The notes under the pieces are model-generated. The model saw only the letters and a list, made by a program, of their open reading frames with translations, did not search any database and was not told where the DNA came from. The translations under genes were made by a program, and so were the position numbers. From Mucilaginibacter sp. CSA2-8R (GTDB lineage Bacteria > Bacteroidota > Bacteroidia > Sphingobacteriales > Sphingobacteriaceae): a stretch of 64,000 nt of DNA. The DNA is taken from the NCBI RefSeq assembly GCF_038806765.1, contig NZ_CP152389.1:124001-188000 (forward strand), in the 5' to 3' direction. Shown here piece by piece: positions 24,805-34,565 of this stretch. Position 1 is the first letter of the stretch. Every line of letters begins with the position of its first letter.

Positions 24805-27800
24805 TTACAGGTTTTCAATTAATAATGGCTCTTTTTTAGGGGCATCTTCCGGTGGTTCCTGGTCTGGGTCGCGGCGGGTTTTGGCAGCCAGCAATACATA
24901 CATCATGGGTATTACATACAGCGTCAAAATCAGCGAAAACATCATCCCTCCCATAATTACAATACCTAATGATACACGGCTTTTAGCACCCGCACCTAAA
25001 GCAAATGCAATAGGTACTGCGCCAAGCACTACGGCTAAACTAGTCATCAAGATTGGGCGCAGGCGTGCGGTTGCAGCTTCAACAACGGCTTCGTATTTGG
25101 CCAGGCCGTGCTCCATACGCTGGTTGGCAAACTCTACTATCAGGATACCGTTTTTGGTTACTAAGCCTACCAAAGTAATCATCCCGATTTCGCTGAATAT
25201 ATTAAGGGTTTGGTCAAATAGCCATAACGACACAAAGGCACCAGCAATAGCCAGCGGTACAGTAAGCATCACAATAACCGGGTCCATAAAGCTTTCAAAC
25301 TGTGCTGCCAGTACCAAATAAATCAGCAACAAGGCAAAACCAAAGGCAAACAAAATGTTAGACGAGCTTTCAGAATAATCCCGTGACGGACCGCTTAGTG
25401 CCGTACTAAACGATGGGTCGAGCATTTTATTGGCAATGCGTTGCATCTCGGCAATACCATCGCCAATGGTGTAACCTGGTGACAGTCCAGCCTGCACAGT
25501 GGCTGATTTATAACGGTTAAAGTGATATATGGCCGGTGGCGAGGCGCTTTCTTCTACCTTCACTACATTGTCCAGTTGTACCAATGTGCCTTTGGTGCTA
25601 CGCACGTAAACTGATTTTAGGTCCAGTGGTTGGTCGCGGTTGGCACGGTCAACCTGGGCAATAACCTGGTACTGTTTTCCACTCATCAAAAAGTAATCTA
25701 AACGGCCTGCGCTATAATAAAGCTGCAGTGTTTGCGAAATAGATTCTACTGATACACCAAGATCACGCGCCCGGTCGCGGTCGGTAGTAACCCGCAGCTC
25801 GGGTTTAGTAAATTTCAGGTTAACATCAGATGTAGAAAATACAGGGCTTTTACTTACCTCAGAAAAAAAAGTAGGTAACACTTTACGTATTTTTTCAAAG
25901 TCCTGATTTTGTATTACAAACTGTACGGGTAACGACGTACGTGCGCCGCTGCCGCCGCCGCTTATGGTTTGTTCTTGTATTACCAGTGCCCGGGCATCCG
26001 GAAAGCGTTTAAGTTTAGCGTTCAGCCAGTCAGCAATCTGCGCCTGGGTCCGCGTTCGTTTATCCGGGTCAACCAAACCCACACGGCCAAATCCCGAGTT
26101 GGCCGAACTGTTACCACCAAAACCAGGCGATACGATCTCCAGGTTCACTTTAGCTTCCGGAATGGAGTCTTCAACCAGTTGCGAAACCTTGTCCATGTAT
26201 TTAGTCATGAACTCGTACGTTGCACCCTCAGACCCGGTAACGGTATAACGCAACAAACTGCGGTCATCAAGCGGGGCTAGCTCCGACGGGATTGCTTTAA
26301 TTAATACCCCAATCAATCCGATTGAAACCACCAAGATGGCAATAGCTACCCATTTATACCGCATAAACGACACCAGCGTTTGGGTGTAAGCATTGTTCAT
26401 GCGCTGAAAAAACGGTTCCGTTTTTTCGTAAAATGCCGACTTTTTGTGGTTTTTGCGTACCAGTTTTACGTTAAGCATCGGCGTTAATGACAGCGATACG
26501 AATGCCGATATTAATACCGCACCTGCTACTACCACCGCAAACTCCCGGAATAACCTGCCTGTAAAGCCCTGCAAAAATACAATGGGTAAAAACACCGCAG
26601 CCAACGTAACCGAAGTAGATATTACCGCAAAAAATATCTCGGCCGATCCTTCAAAGGCTGCCTGGCGTACCGGCATACCGTCTTCTATCTTTTTATAGAT
26701 GTTTTCGGTTACCACAATACCATCATCCACCACCAGGCCTGTAGCCAGTACAATGCCCAGCAAGGTTAGGATGTTGATAGAAAACCCAAACACGTACATG
26801 ATAAAGAAAGCCCCGATTAGAGATACCGGAATATCTATCAGTGGCCGGAAAGCGATGAGCCAGTCGCGGAAGAAAAGATAAATTATAATTACTACCAGCA
26901 CAAAGGAAATAATCAGCGTTTCTTCCACCTCTTCAATCGACTGGTTGATGAACCGGGTATTATCCAGCGCTACCTGTAATTTAATGTCTGGCGGCAGGTC
27001 TTTTTTGATTTGGTCAAGGCGTTTGTAAAAGTCTTTAGCTATTTGTACATAGTTAGCCCCCGGTTGTGGTACAACGGCCAAGCCTACCTGCAACACGCCC
27101 GACTCTTTAAAAGCCGTTTCTTCATTAGCCGAGCCTAAAACGGCATAGCCAACATCGCGGAAACGAATTACCCGGTTACTATCTGAGCGGATAATCAGGT
27201 TGTTAAAATCCTGTTCGGTCACCAGTTTGCCCAATGCCCTTACGGTTACCTCAGTATTATTACCCGAAATTTTACCGGCAGGCAGTTCTATGTTTTCTTG
27301 AGACAGCGCGGCGCTGATATCCGAAGCGGTAAGGCTCAGGGCCGACAGTTTCATGGGGTCTATCCATAAGCGCATAGCATATTGCCGCTGTCCTTGTACG
27401 TTGATAGCACTTACGCCCGGTATGGTTTGTAAACCCTCTTGTAGAACGTTTTCGGCATAATCGTTAATCTGGGTAATATTGCGGGTGTTGCTGCTTACCG
27501 TGAGTGTAATAATGTTATCCGAGTTGGCATCTGCCTTACTAACTACCGGCGGTGCATTAATGTCTTGCGGTAACTGGCGCTGCGCCTGCGAAACCTTATC
27601 GCGTACGTCGTTGGCTGCAGTCTCGAGGTCGGCATCCAGATCAAACTCTACGGTAATATTGCTGGATCCTACCGAACTGGTTGAGGATATGTTACGGATG
27701 CCCTGCACGCCGTTGATGGCCTTTTCGAGCGGTTCGGTAATCTGCGATTCAATAACATCGGCATTGGCACCAGAGTAACTGGTACTTACGCTAATGATAG

Positions 27801-27927
27801 GCGGATCTACCGACGGGAAATCGCGGATACCCAAAAACTTGTAACCAATAACTCCAAACACCACAATAACAACCGACATTACTGTGGCCAGTACCGGCCT
27901 CTTTATACTAATTGAGGATAAACTCAT
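24805..27927 (-). CDS. RND multidrug efflux transporter, HAE-1 type
   Basis: 1040-residue inner-membrane proton/drug antiporter of the AcrB/MexB class. N-terminal SISIKRPVLATVMSVVIVVFG is the first helix. The proton-relay residues are visible: tandem Asp in GLVVDDGIVVTENI (TM4) and Lys in LVTKNGILIVEFANQ (TM10). Two large periplasmic loops lie between TM1-2 and TM7-8 as expected. It is encoded between the adaptor and the TolC-like channel, so a complete tripartite pump is present. No local repressor lies beside it, unlike the EmrAB-type operon. Substrates cannot be predicted. Confidence 0.95.
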   Translation of the reverse strand: MSLSSISIKRPVLATVMSVVIVVFGVIGYKFLGIRDFPSVDPPIISVSTSYSGANADVIESQITEPLEKAINGVQGIRNISSTSSVGSSNITVEFDLDADLETAANDVRDKVSQAQRQLPQDINAPPVVSKADANSDNIITLTVSSNTRNITQINDYAENVLQEGLQTIPGVSAINVQGQRQYAMRLWIDPMKLSALSLTASDISAALSQENIELPAGKISGNNTEVTVRALGKLVTEQDFNNLIIRSDSNRVIRFRDVGYAVLGSANEETAFKESGVLQVGLAVVPQPGANYVQIAKDFYKRLDQIKKDLPPDIKLQVALDNTRFINQSIEEVEETLIISFVLVVIIIYLFFRDWLIAFRPLIDIPVSLIGAFFIMYVFGFSINILTLLGIVLATGLVVDDGIVVTENIYKKIEDGMPVRQAAFEGSAEIFFAVISTSVTLAAVFLPIVFLQGFTGRLFREFAVVVAGAVLISAFVSLSLTPMLNVKLVRKNHKKSAFYEKTEPFFQRMNNAYTQTLVSFMRYKWVAIAILVVSIGLIGVLIKAIPSELAPLDDRSLLRYTVTGSEGATYEFMTKYMDKVSQLVEDSIPEAKVNLEIVSPGFGGNSSANSGFGRVGLVDPDKRTRTQAQIADWLNAKLKRFPDARALVIQEQTISGGGSGARTSLPVQFVIQNQDFEKIRKVLPTFFSEVSKSPVFSTSDVNLKFTKPELRVTTDRDRARDLGVSVESISQTLQLYYSAGRLDYFLMSGKQYQVIAQVDRANRDQPLDLKSVYVRSTKGTLVQLDNVVKVEESASPPAIYHFNRYKSATVQAGLSPGYTIGDGIAEMQRIANKMLDPSFSTALSGPSRDYSESSSNILFAFGFALLLIYLVLAAQFESFMDPVIVMLTVPLAIAGAFVSLWLFDQTLNIFSEIGMITLVGLVTKNGILIVEFANQRMEHGLAKYEAVVEAATARLRPILMTSLAVVLGAVPIAFALGAGAKSRVSLGIVIMGGMMFSLILTLYVIPMMYVLLAAKTRRDPDQEPPEDAPKKEPLLIENL

Positions 27928-27979
27928 GCTTAACAGCTTATATAAGCGGATGCCGGCAATGGCACCCGGAAAACTTTAC

Positions 27980-29071
27980 TTAATGAACTACTTTGGTAAT
28001 TTTTAAAGGAACTTTAGGGCGCAATTGTATAATGCCCGAAATAATTAAACTATCGCCGGGTTTTAAACCGTCAGTAATCTCAATAGCTACATCTGTACGG
28101 GTATCTGTTTTAACAGGTACGGCAACAGCGCTGTCATTACGGGCAATAAATACCTTGCTCGATTTTAAATCGGGTATTACGCATTGTGTAGGGACCAGTA
28201 TAGTGCGTGGTATTTGTTCTAATATCAAATTAATTTTAGCAAAACCGCCGGCACTTATTTCATTACGCGGGTTAGCTGCCCTTGCACGTACCGTTAGTGT
28301 TCGTGATACCGGGTCAATAGCCGGATCAATGACATAAACCGTTGCCGAAAACGTTTTGCGCGAACTGGCAACGGTAAAGTTTACCTTGCTGCCTACTTTA
28401 ATTAACGGGCGATAGCGCTCGGGTACCGAAAAAGTCACTTTCATAGGGTCGGTATTCACCAGCGTAGCGATGGGCGTGGTTGGTGATAAATAACCGCCCG
28501 GGCTTACGCTACGCAAACCAATAGTGCCACTAAACGGTGCCCGGATAACGGTACGGGCAATCTGGGCCTTCACCACATCGGCCTGTGCTTTTAAAGTATT
28601 AAAGCTTGACAAGGAGGTATCGTATTCCTGGCGGCTTACAGCCTCTTTATCCAGTAATATGCGGTTGCGGTATTCGTTTTCTTTAGCTAAGGTTAGTTGA
28701 AATTGCGTTTGCTTTAATGAAGCCTGCAAATCCTGGTCATATACCTTTACCAAAACCTGGCCTTTGGTTACATGGCTGCCCTCGTTAAAATAAATATTGG
28801 TAATGTTACCCGCAGTTTGGCTCACCAGGCTTACCCGTTCGTTAGGGTCAACCGTGCCGGTGAGTTCAATATCATTGTTCATTACGGTGTCTTTAACAAT
28901 TTGCACGGTTACAGGTACCGGGCCGCCCTTTTTCTTACCGTCTTTGCCACCGCCGGCACCACCACCACCCTGTGCCTGGCCATCTTTCTCTTTACTACCA
29001 TGAAGTTTATTGTAAATCAGGTATCCCACTATTAAAGCTATGGCAATATAAACGATGTATCTAATATTCAT
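27980..29071 (-). CDS. RND efflux periplasmic adaptor subunit
   Basis: 363-residue membrane fusion protein, first gene of the RND operon. One N-terminal membrane segment (YIVYIAIALIVGYLIY) is followed by a Gly/Lys-rich linker. The split lipoyl motif shows as VSLVSQTAGNITNIYFNEGSHVTKGQVL and VIRAPFSGTIGLRSVSPGGYL, with a short coiled coil between, then a beta-barrel and membrane-proximal domain ending PLKITKV. The long low-complexity linker near residues 28-50 (GGGGAGGGKDGKKKGG) is unusual in its Gly/Lys content but probably only a spacer. Confidence 0.92.
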   Translation of the reverse strand: MNIRYIVYIAIALIVGYLIYNKLHGSKEKDGQAQGGGGAGGGKDGKKKGGPVPVTVQIVKDTVMNNDIELTGTVDPNERVSLVSQTAGNITNIYFNEGSHVTKGQVLVKVYDQDLQASLKQTQFQLTLAKENEYRNRILLDKEAVSRQEYDTSLSSFNTLKAQADVVKAQIARTVIRAPFSGTIGLRSVSPGGYLSPTTPIATLVNTDPMKVTFSVPERYRPLIKVGSKVNFTVASSRKTFSATVYVIDPAIDPVSRTLTVRARAANPRNEISAGGFAKINLILEQIPRTILVPTQCVIPDLKSSKVFIARNDSAVAVPVKTDTRTDVAIEITDGLKPGDSLIISGIIQLRPKVPLKITKVVH

Positions 29072-29334
29072 GGACAGTCTTTCCTCTGTAATTGGTGTTA
29101 ATTTAAAGTTTTGCAGCTATTTTATGCAATTGATAACCGCCTGCTTTGTTTGGTCAAATTAAATGTAAGCTGCGCCCAGTTGGCTTGTAATAACCATATC
29201 TGTGCATAGCTGTTGTACTAACCTGCAAAATAAGGTCTTATTGCAGCGTCATCAGGTATGTATCAACCATTTTACAACAGGTATAATCGCTGTTAACCAA
29301 CTGTTAAGCTGTAATAAATGTTTAAATTGGGCGC

Positions 29335-31131
29335 ATGAAAAAATGGGGTTTTAATGTTGTTGTAATTTTTTGTTTTTTTCTGATGAGTTTATCTGTTGAG
29401 GCAGCCGGGGCGCTGCAAATTTCTTATACCGTTAGTTTTCCGGAAGCACAGGCTCATTACGCCGATATTGAGATGGATATCAAAGGCCTGTCGCAAAGCA
29501 AGCTTAATTTGCATATGCCGGTATGGACACCTGGATCGTATCTGGTGCGCGAGTTTTCAAAAAACGTAGAATCTTTTAACCCCGAAAGCAACGGTAAGGC
29601 CCTGGCTTTTACCAAAACCCGCAAAAACGTTTGGCAAATCAATACGCAGGGTTTAAGTTCGGTTAAGGTAAAGTATCGTTTTTATTCTTTCGAAATTTCG
29701 GTGCGTACGGCATTCATCGATGTTACGCATGCTTTTTTGGCTACATCTAATATGTTCTTTTATCCCGAAGGCGGACTGAATTTGCCTTCAACTATTCATA
29801 TAAAACCGTATAAAAATTGGGATAAGGTATCAACCAGTTTGGATATGGTGGGTAATGATCCATTTATGGTAAAAGCCCCTAACTATGATATTTTATATGA
29901 TTCGCCTATTGAGGTGGGTAACCAGGATGTGTTTGGTTTTAAAGCAGCCGGCGTAAATTATGAAGTAGCGATGTATGGCGGCGGTAATTATGACAAAGAG
30001 CGCTTAAAAAAAGACATGGCCAAAATTGTTGAAGTAGAAACAGCCATTTTTGGCGAAAACCCCAACAAGCGTTATGTATTCATTGTACATAATTATTCAA
30101 AAGGCGGCGGTGGCTTGGAGCATTTAAGCTCGACCGTACTAGGTGCCGCTCGTGATGGCTATGCCAAAGAATCTACTTACGAAGGCTTTTTAGGCTTGGT
30201 AGCGCATGAGCATTTTCACCTGTGGAATGTAAAGCGTTTACGCCCTATAGCGTTAGGCCCTTTTGATTATGATAATGAAAATTATACCACCAATTTATGG
30301 ATTGCCGAAGGTTTTACAGCTTATTACGATAACCTGGCGGTAAGACGTACACAACTATTCCCGGTGGAGCATTACTTAGGTGCCTTAGCTGCCGATTTTA
30401 ATACGATTGATAATACACCGGGTTCTAAGTTGCAGCCTTTAGCCATGGCCAGTTTTGATGCTTGGATTAAAAGCTATCGCCCGGACGAAAATACGGTTAA
30501 CACCAGCATCTCTTATTATAATAAAGGTGCGGTAGTAGGCATGCTGATGGATTTGGAAATTATTAACGCTACGCAAGGGCGCCAATCGTTAGATGATGTG
30601 ATGCACTATATGTACAATGAGTATTACAAAACTAAAAAGCGCGGTTATACAGATGCTGAGTTTAAACAGGCCGTTGAGAAATTTGCCGGTAAAAACATGG
30701 ATGAGTTTTACCGTAAGTACGTTAACGGGGTTGATGATATGGATTATAACCAGTATTTAGGTTACGCAGGTTATAAAGCAGTAGACGAATACGCCGGTCT
30801 GGAAGGTCCTGATCTGGGTATCAGAATGGTTTTGGTTAATGGCAAGCTCAAAATCAGCGGTGTTTTGCGCGGTACATCGGCTTGGGTAGATGGCTTAAAT
30901 GTGAACGACGAATTGGTGTCTATTGATGGTGTGCCAGCTACTGATCCTAAAACGCTTATGTTGAACAAGCGCGTAGGTGATAAAATAGCGATAGTTGTAA
31001 TGCGCGACGGGCAGATGCTGACCATACCGGTTACCTTACTTCAAAATAAACAGGTAAAATATCATATTGAAAGTTTGCCATCGCCTACGCCGCAGCAAAT
31101 TACAGTACGTAAAAAGTGGCTTAAAATATAA
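29335..31131 (+). CDS. M61 family metallopeptidase with PDZ domain, exported
   Basis: 598-residue glycyl-aminopeptidase-like protein. It has a signal peptide (FFLMSLSVEAAG) and an N-terminal beta domain. The zinc motif is HEHFHLWN (residues 291-296 onward), the M61 form of HExxH, with the third ligand expected in WIAEGFTAYYDN. A PDZ domain occupies about 500-575 (GLEGPDLGIRM to VVMRDGQML). The family removes N-terminal Gly/Ala from peptides; a periplasmic role in peptide turnover is inferred. It diverges from the RND operon across a 263-base gap. Confidence 0.88.
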   Translation: MKKWGFNVVVIFCFFLMSLSVEAAGALQISYTVSFPEAQAHYADIEMDIKGLSQSKLNLHMPVWTPGSYLVREFSKNVESFNPESNGKALAFTKTRKNVWQINTQGLSSVKVKYRFYSFEISVRTAFIDVTHAFLATSNMFFYPEGGLNLPSTIHIKPYKNWDKVSTSLDMVGNDPFMVKAPNYDILYDSPIEVGNQDVFGFKAAGVNYEVAMYGGGNYDKERLKKDMAKIVEVETAIFGENPNKRYVFIVHNYSKGGGGLEHLSSTVLGAARDGYAKESTYEGFLGLVAHEHFHLWNVKRLRPIALGPFDYDNENYTTNLWIAEGFTAYYDNLAVRRTQLFPVEHYLGALAADFNTIDNTPGSKLQPLAMASFDAWIKSYRPDENTVNTSISYYNKGAVVGMLMDLEIINATQGRQSLDDVMHYMYNEYYKTKKRGYTDAEFKQAVEKFAGKNMDEFYRKYVNGVDDMDYNQYLGYAGYKAVDEYAGLEGPDLGIRMVLVNGKLKISGVLRGTSAWVDGLNVNDELVSIDGVPATDPKTLMLNKRVGDKIAIVVMRDGQMLTIPVTLLQNKQVKYHIESLPSPTPQQITVRKKWLKI

Positions 31132-31195
31132 TTGCAAAACAAGCAACTTTCGGCAAACCAGCTGCGTATAACGTTTATACCCAACAACAAAGATC

Positions 31196-31345
31196 ATGAT
31201 GACAGCATTGTTTTTTTATATCGTAGCGTTTATGCTGATCTTTTCGGCAGTAATGATATATAACAATTACAAACTCCGTAAAAAGGAAATGGTACCTGTC
31301 AGGGTAGTTGCCCGTAAAGCATCGCAGCATAGCACAATGCGTTAA
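31196..31345 (+). CDS. Small single-pass membrane protein, unknown
   Basis: 49 residues: MMTALFFYIVAFMLIFSAVM followed by a Lys/Arg-rich cytosolic tail (YNNYKLRKKEMVPVRVVAR). One clear transmembrane helix with positive residues after it gives an N-out, C-in orientation. It lies 64 bases after the M61 peptidase gene on the same strand and just before a strong terminator, so it is probably the last gene of that transcript. Either ATG (31196 or 31199) is possible. Support is hydropathy and context only. Confidence 0.5.
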   Translation: MMTALFFYIVAFMLIFSAVMIYNNYKLRKKEMVPVRVVARKASQHSTMR

Positions 31346-31389
31346 GGGATTTGTTAGAAAGGAAAGTTATAGGTTAAGATTAAATAAGC

Positions 31390-31420
31390 AGGCCTGGCAT
31401 CATGATGTCAGGCCTTTTTT
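31390..31420 (+). terminator. Rho-independent terminator
   Basis: Stem AGGCCTG/CAGGCCT with a self-complementary CATCATGATG interior and six T. It ends the M61 transcript opposite the esterase pseudogene. Confidence 0.85.
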
Positions 31421-31457
31421 ATGTAAATAAAGGGTAGAAGAACATTGCTGTTAAGAT

Positions 31458-32663
31458 TTACTTTTTGCCCTTCATGAGTTTTTGAAGTGTTTCTTTTCCC
31501 GCTTCATTGTGAGGGTTTAACTCAATTGATTTATTATAGTTATATATAGCTAGTGAAGTATTGCCCGATTTTAGGTATGCCTCTCCAAGGCTGTCATAAG
31601 CGTTATAAGAATTGGGGTAGGCTTTCACATTTTCACCAAACAGGCTGATGGCATTTTTTATATGTCCTGAATTTAGCTGATTATAACCGCAATTATTAAC
31701 GAAGTCTTCTGTAGCGGTTATGCTATATCCAAATTCATCAGACAATACTTTAAAGTGCCGAAGAATATCCTGGTAAGTAATGTTTGTATTGCCATAATAG
31801 TCGATAAACCAGTCTTTATAAACAAACTTAAGGCCATCAAAAAGAGCTTTGTAAGGAGCAGAAAAATGGTTTTCATCGTTGTATTTTTTGTATGCCCAGC
31901 TTAACCATGTTGGGGCAAATTGCTTCAATTCCGACGTTAATGCATCAACCTGCTGCGTATTTTCGTTACCTATCGCTATAAACAGTTTGCCATTATGTGG
32001 GTGCGATGTTTTTATAAAAGACTGGAGATTAACAAGCATCCTGTCGTTAATTCCGTTAATCGCAGGACTCGTTAAAATCATGGCCGGAAACAGGTTTGGC
32101 ATCTGCTCTTTAGCGTACAAGGCAAACAAGCCACCCAAAGAGTGTCCGGCAAGTATCCGGTAGGGCTGTACCCGGTAATGTGTATCAATATATGGGATCA
32201 CCTCATCTGCTATATATTTCAAAAATCTCCCGGCTCCGGCATTAGTTGTTGCTTTAAAGCTATCAATGGCCCCACTGGCTTTTTTAACATAGGCAGGGGT
32301 AAAGTCCCTGCCACGATCAACGTTCACTATTCCAACAACAATCATTTCAGGCATTCTGTTGCGGTCATATCCTGCAAGAAAACTTACTGCTTCGGCGGCA
32401 TGACTAAAATGATTATCTGCATCAAGTACCTATAATACAGGATAGGAATCTTTTGTAGTAGAGTAGCTGGTTGGAAGATGTATCCAAATCGTCCTGTCTT
32501 CAGGCATGACCTTCGAATGCAATAATATTGCATTTTCGTTATGAATAGGTAAAGAGTCAATTTGCGCAACAACTATTCGGGGAAATGAAATAAATATCAA
32601 TAACGGTATAAAAGACAAATTGAGATGGTAAAAATATCTACTGAGTTTTGTGCTGTTATTCAT
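31458..32663 (-). pseudogene. Exported alpha/beta esterase with C-terminal TPR, interrupted by in-frame TAG
   Basis: Without its stop codon this frame would encode about 401 residues: a signal peptide (SFIPLLIFISFPRIVVAQ), an esterase D/IroE-like domain with nucleophile elbow GHSLGG, and C-terminal TPR-like helices (NAYDSLGEAYLKSGNTSLAIYNY). A single TAG at 32430-32432 cuts it after residue 77 in YPVL(stop)VLDADNHF. Family members have Tyr there, so one base change from TAT or TAC explains it. The frame is intact on both sides. A restart at the ATG at 32354 would give 298 residues lacking the signal and the first strands. Recent pseudogenisation, readthrough and base-call error are all possible. 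Confidence 0.8.
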
Positions 32664-32762
32664 TGCATAAAGTTAATCATGCAGTGTTCTTGTTAGGCAA
32701 GTGACATCTCAATTTAATTAAGGCAAAATAAATTTTTTCACGCCAAAGTGTCGTAAAACAGA

Positions 32763-32790
32763 AAGCCCGGAACCAATCAGTTCCGGGCTT
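32763..32790 (-). terminator. Terminator of the DegP/HtrA gene
   Basis: Perfect 11-bp stem AAGCCCGGAAC/GTTCCGGGCTT, loop of 6. On the minus strand it is followed by TTCTGTTTTACG, placing it correctly after the protease gene. Confidence 0.8.
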
Positions 32791-32820
32791 CTGCTTTTAT
32801 CTGTTTACTACCTTAAATGC

Positions 32821-34386
32821 TTATCTCACATCAAAGCTGTTGCGGAAACGTGCACCATCTGAGGTATAACCTTCAATGGTCATTTGTCCGTTTTTAAGAT
32901 TAGTAATCGCCTTGTCAATGTCGTTAGTGCTATTGATAGGCTGCTGATTGATGCTGGTAATAATGGTGCCTTCCGGAATTTCATAGTTCTCGAAGAAACC
33001 ACCGCGGCGAACCTGGGTTACCACCACACCAGAGTTTAAGCGGAACTTAGACTTCTGAGCCGGGGTTAACGGCTGGAAACTTGCACCTAACTTATTGTAC
33101 AGCTCTTCGGCCGATTTTGAAACGGCAGCTGTACGGTTAGTGGCTGTTGCATCGCTTTTTAAGGTTACGGTAACGTTTTTCTCATTACCGGCACGCAACA
33201 CAGTTAAATGTATCTTATCACCTGGCTGTAAGCGGCCCACGCGCTCTTGCAAGTCTGACGACTCATAAACCGGGGTGCCTTCAACTTTAGTAATAACGTC
33301 GCCTTTTTGTATACCTGCTGCCTCAGCACCGCCGCCGGCAACCAATTCGCTTACATATAAACCGTTAGTGGTGTTAATTTTAAGCTCTTGCGCAACATCA
33401 GGGTTCAGTTCAGTAAAGCTAACGCCAATATAACCGCGTTTAACCGAACCAAATTTTTCCAGGTCATTCAACACCTTTTTAGCTAGGTTTACCGGTACGG
33501 CAAAGCCATAGCCTTCGTATGAGCCGGTGTGTGATGCAATAGCCGAATTAATACCAATCAACTCGCCTTTAGTATTTACTAAGGCACCGCCGCTATTGCC
33601 AGGGTTAATGGCAGCATCAGTTTGGATAAATGACTCGATAGCTTTGTTTAAGCGAGGCTGTTGCTGCTGCTGATAGCGGCTTGGACCAAACGGGCTGCTT
33701 TCTTCCTCTTCGTTATCGCGGCCTAAAATACCGATGTTGCGGCCTTTAGCACTTACAATACCTGCAGTTACCGTAGAGTTAAGGTTAAAAGGGTTACCTA
33801 CGGCTAATACCCATTCGCCTACACGCACGTCATCAGAGTTACCTAATTTTACAATAGGTAAATTAGTGGCACTCACTTTAATTAAAGCCAAATCGGTATT
33901 AGGATCGGTACCAATTACTTTAGCTTGCAGAGTACGGTGATCGTTAGTAGTAACTTCTACTTTGCTGGCGTTGGCTACTACGTGGTTGTTGGTTACAATG
34001 TAACCATCAGGCGAAATAATCACACCGGAGCCCGAAGCACGTTGCGGTGCACTGCGCTGCGGTGCACTGCGCTGACCAAACATATCACCAAACATTTCCT
34101 CCAAAGGGTCGCGGCCACTGCTGCGGCCTGATGACGGCTGATTGGCATACGTAGTACGGATATAAACTACGGCCGGGGTAACGGAAGCAGCGGCTTGCGT
34201 AAAATCAAGCTCGCCCGCCGATGACATAACACGGTTTGTTGATACCGGATTGTTTGTAAAATAAACTTTCTGACGCTCCTCAAAGGTCATTCCTTCCAGT
34301 GGATCTTTCTCAAATACCTTGTAGGTACCGAGCGCCATTGCACCGCCTACAAAGGCGGTCAATAAGGTTAAACCAATTTTTCTCAT
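32821..34386 (-). CDS. Do/HtrA family periplasmic serine protease
   Basis: 521-residue DegP-like protease and chaperone for misfolded envelope proteins. An N-terminal hydrophobic segment (LTLLTAFVGGAMALG) acts as signal or anchor. The trypsin-like domain holds His135 (TNNHVV), Asp165 (TDLAL) and Ser265 (NPGNSGGAL). Two PDZ domains follow: one around 330-410 with GYIGVSF and a second near 450-515 carrying SGVVVTQVRRGGFFENYEI. A Gln-rich loop (about 238-243) and a duplicated RSAPQ pair (about 106-115) sit in surface loops. An exact -7 element lies at 34436-34443. Confidence 0.93.
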   Translation of the reverse strand: MRKIGLTLLTAFVGGAMALGTYKVFEKDPLEGMTFEERQKVYFTNNPVSTNRVMSSAGELDFTQAAASVTPAVVYIRTTYANQPSSGRSSGRDPLEEMFGDMFGQRSAPQRSAPQRASGSGVIISPDGYIVTNNHVVANASKVEVTTNDHRTLQAKVIGTDPNTDLALIKVSATNLPIVKLGNSDDVRVGEWVLAVGNPFNLNSTVTAGIVSAKGRNIGILGRDNEEEESSPFGPSRYQQQQQPRLNKAIESFIQTDAAINPGNSGGALVNTKGELIGINSAIASHTGSYEGYGFAVPVNLAKKVLNDLEKFGSVKRGYIGVSFTELNPDVAQELKINTTNGLYVSELVAGGGAEAAGIQKGDVITKVEGTPVYESSDLQERVGRLQPGDKIHLTVLRAGNEKNVTVTLKSDATATNRTAAVSKSAEELYNKLGASFQPLTPAQKSKFRLNSGVVVTQVRRGGFFENYEIPEGTIITSINQQPINSTNDIDKAITNLKNGQMTIEGYTSDGARFRNSFDVR

Positions 34387-34435
34387 ATTATCTTTCTTTT
34401 CTTTGCTGTTATTTATCAGGTTACAATCAACCTTT

Positions 34436-34443
34436 CAAATTTA
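34436..34443 (-). promoter_or_regulatory. -7 promoter element of the HtrA gene
   Basis: The complement reads TAAATTTG, matching TAnnTTTG, and gives a leader of about 45 bases. Confidence 0.5.
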
Positions 34444-34565
34444 ATACCATTAAGACGATAGGAACAACAATAAGTTATTCCGATTATTGTTAAAAAATGT
34501 TAAATGCAAGATGATAACTTTTAACAGTTGTTATAGCGTGTTTGGCTTTAATGAATACGTATAAA

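Noticed and set aside
29223-29246. Imperfect inverted repeat starting CTGCAA in the gap between the RND operon and the M61 gene
   Set aside because: The arms need a bulge and the loop would be too small, so neither an operator nor a hairpin is well supported.
32354-32663. Stop-codon recoding at the esterase TAG
   Set aside because: No downstream recoding structure was seen, and TAG elsewhere in the window ends genes normally; a nonsense mutation or base-call error is simpler.
34043-34072. Two tandem copies of a 15-base unit
   Set aside because: It lies inside the HtrA gene and only duplicates RSAPQ in a loop; in frame and probably neutral.
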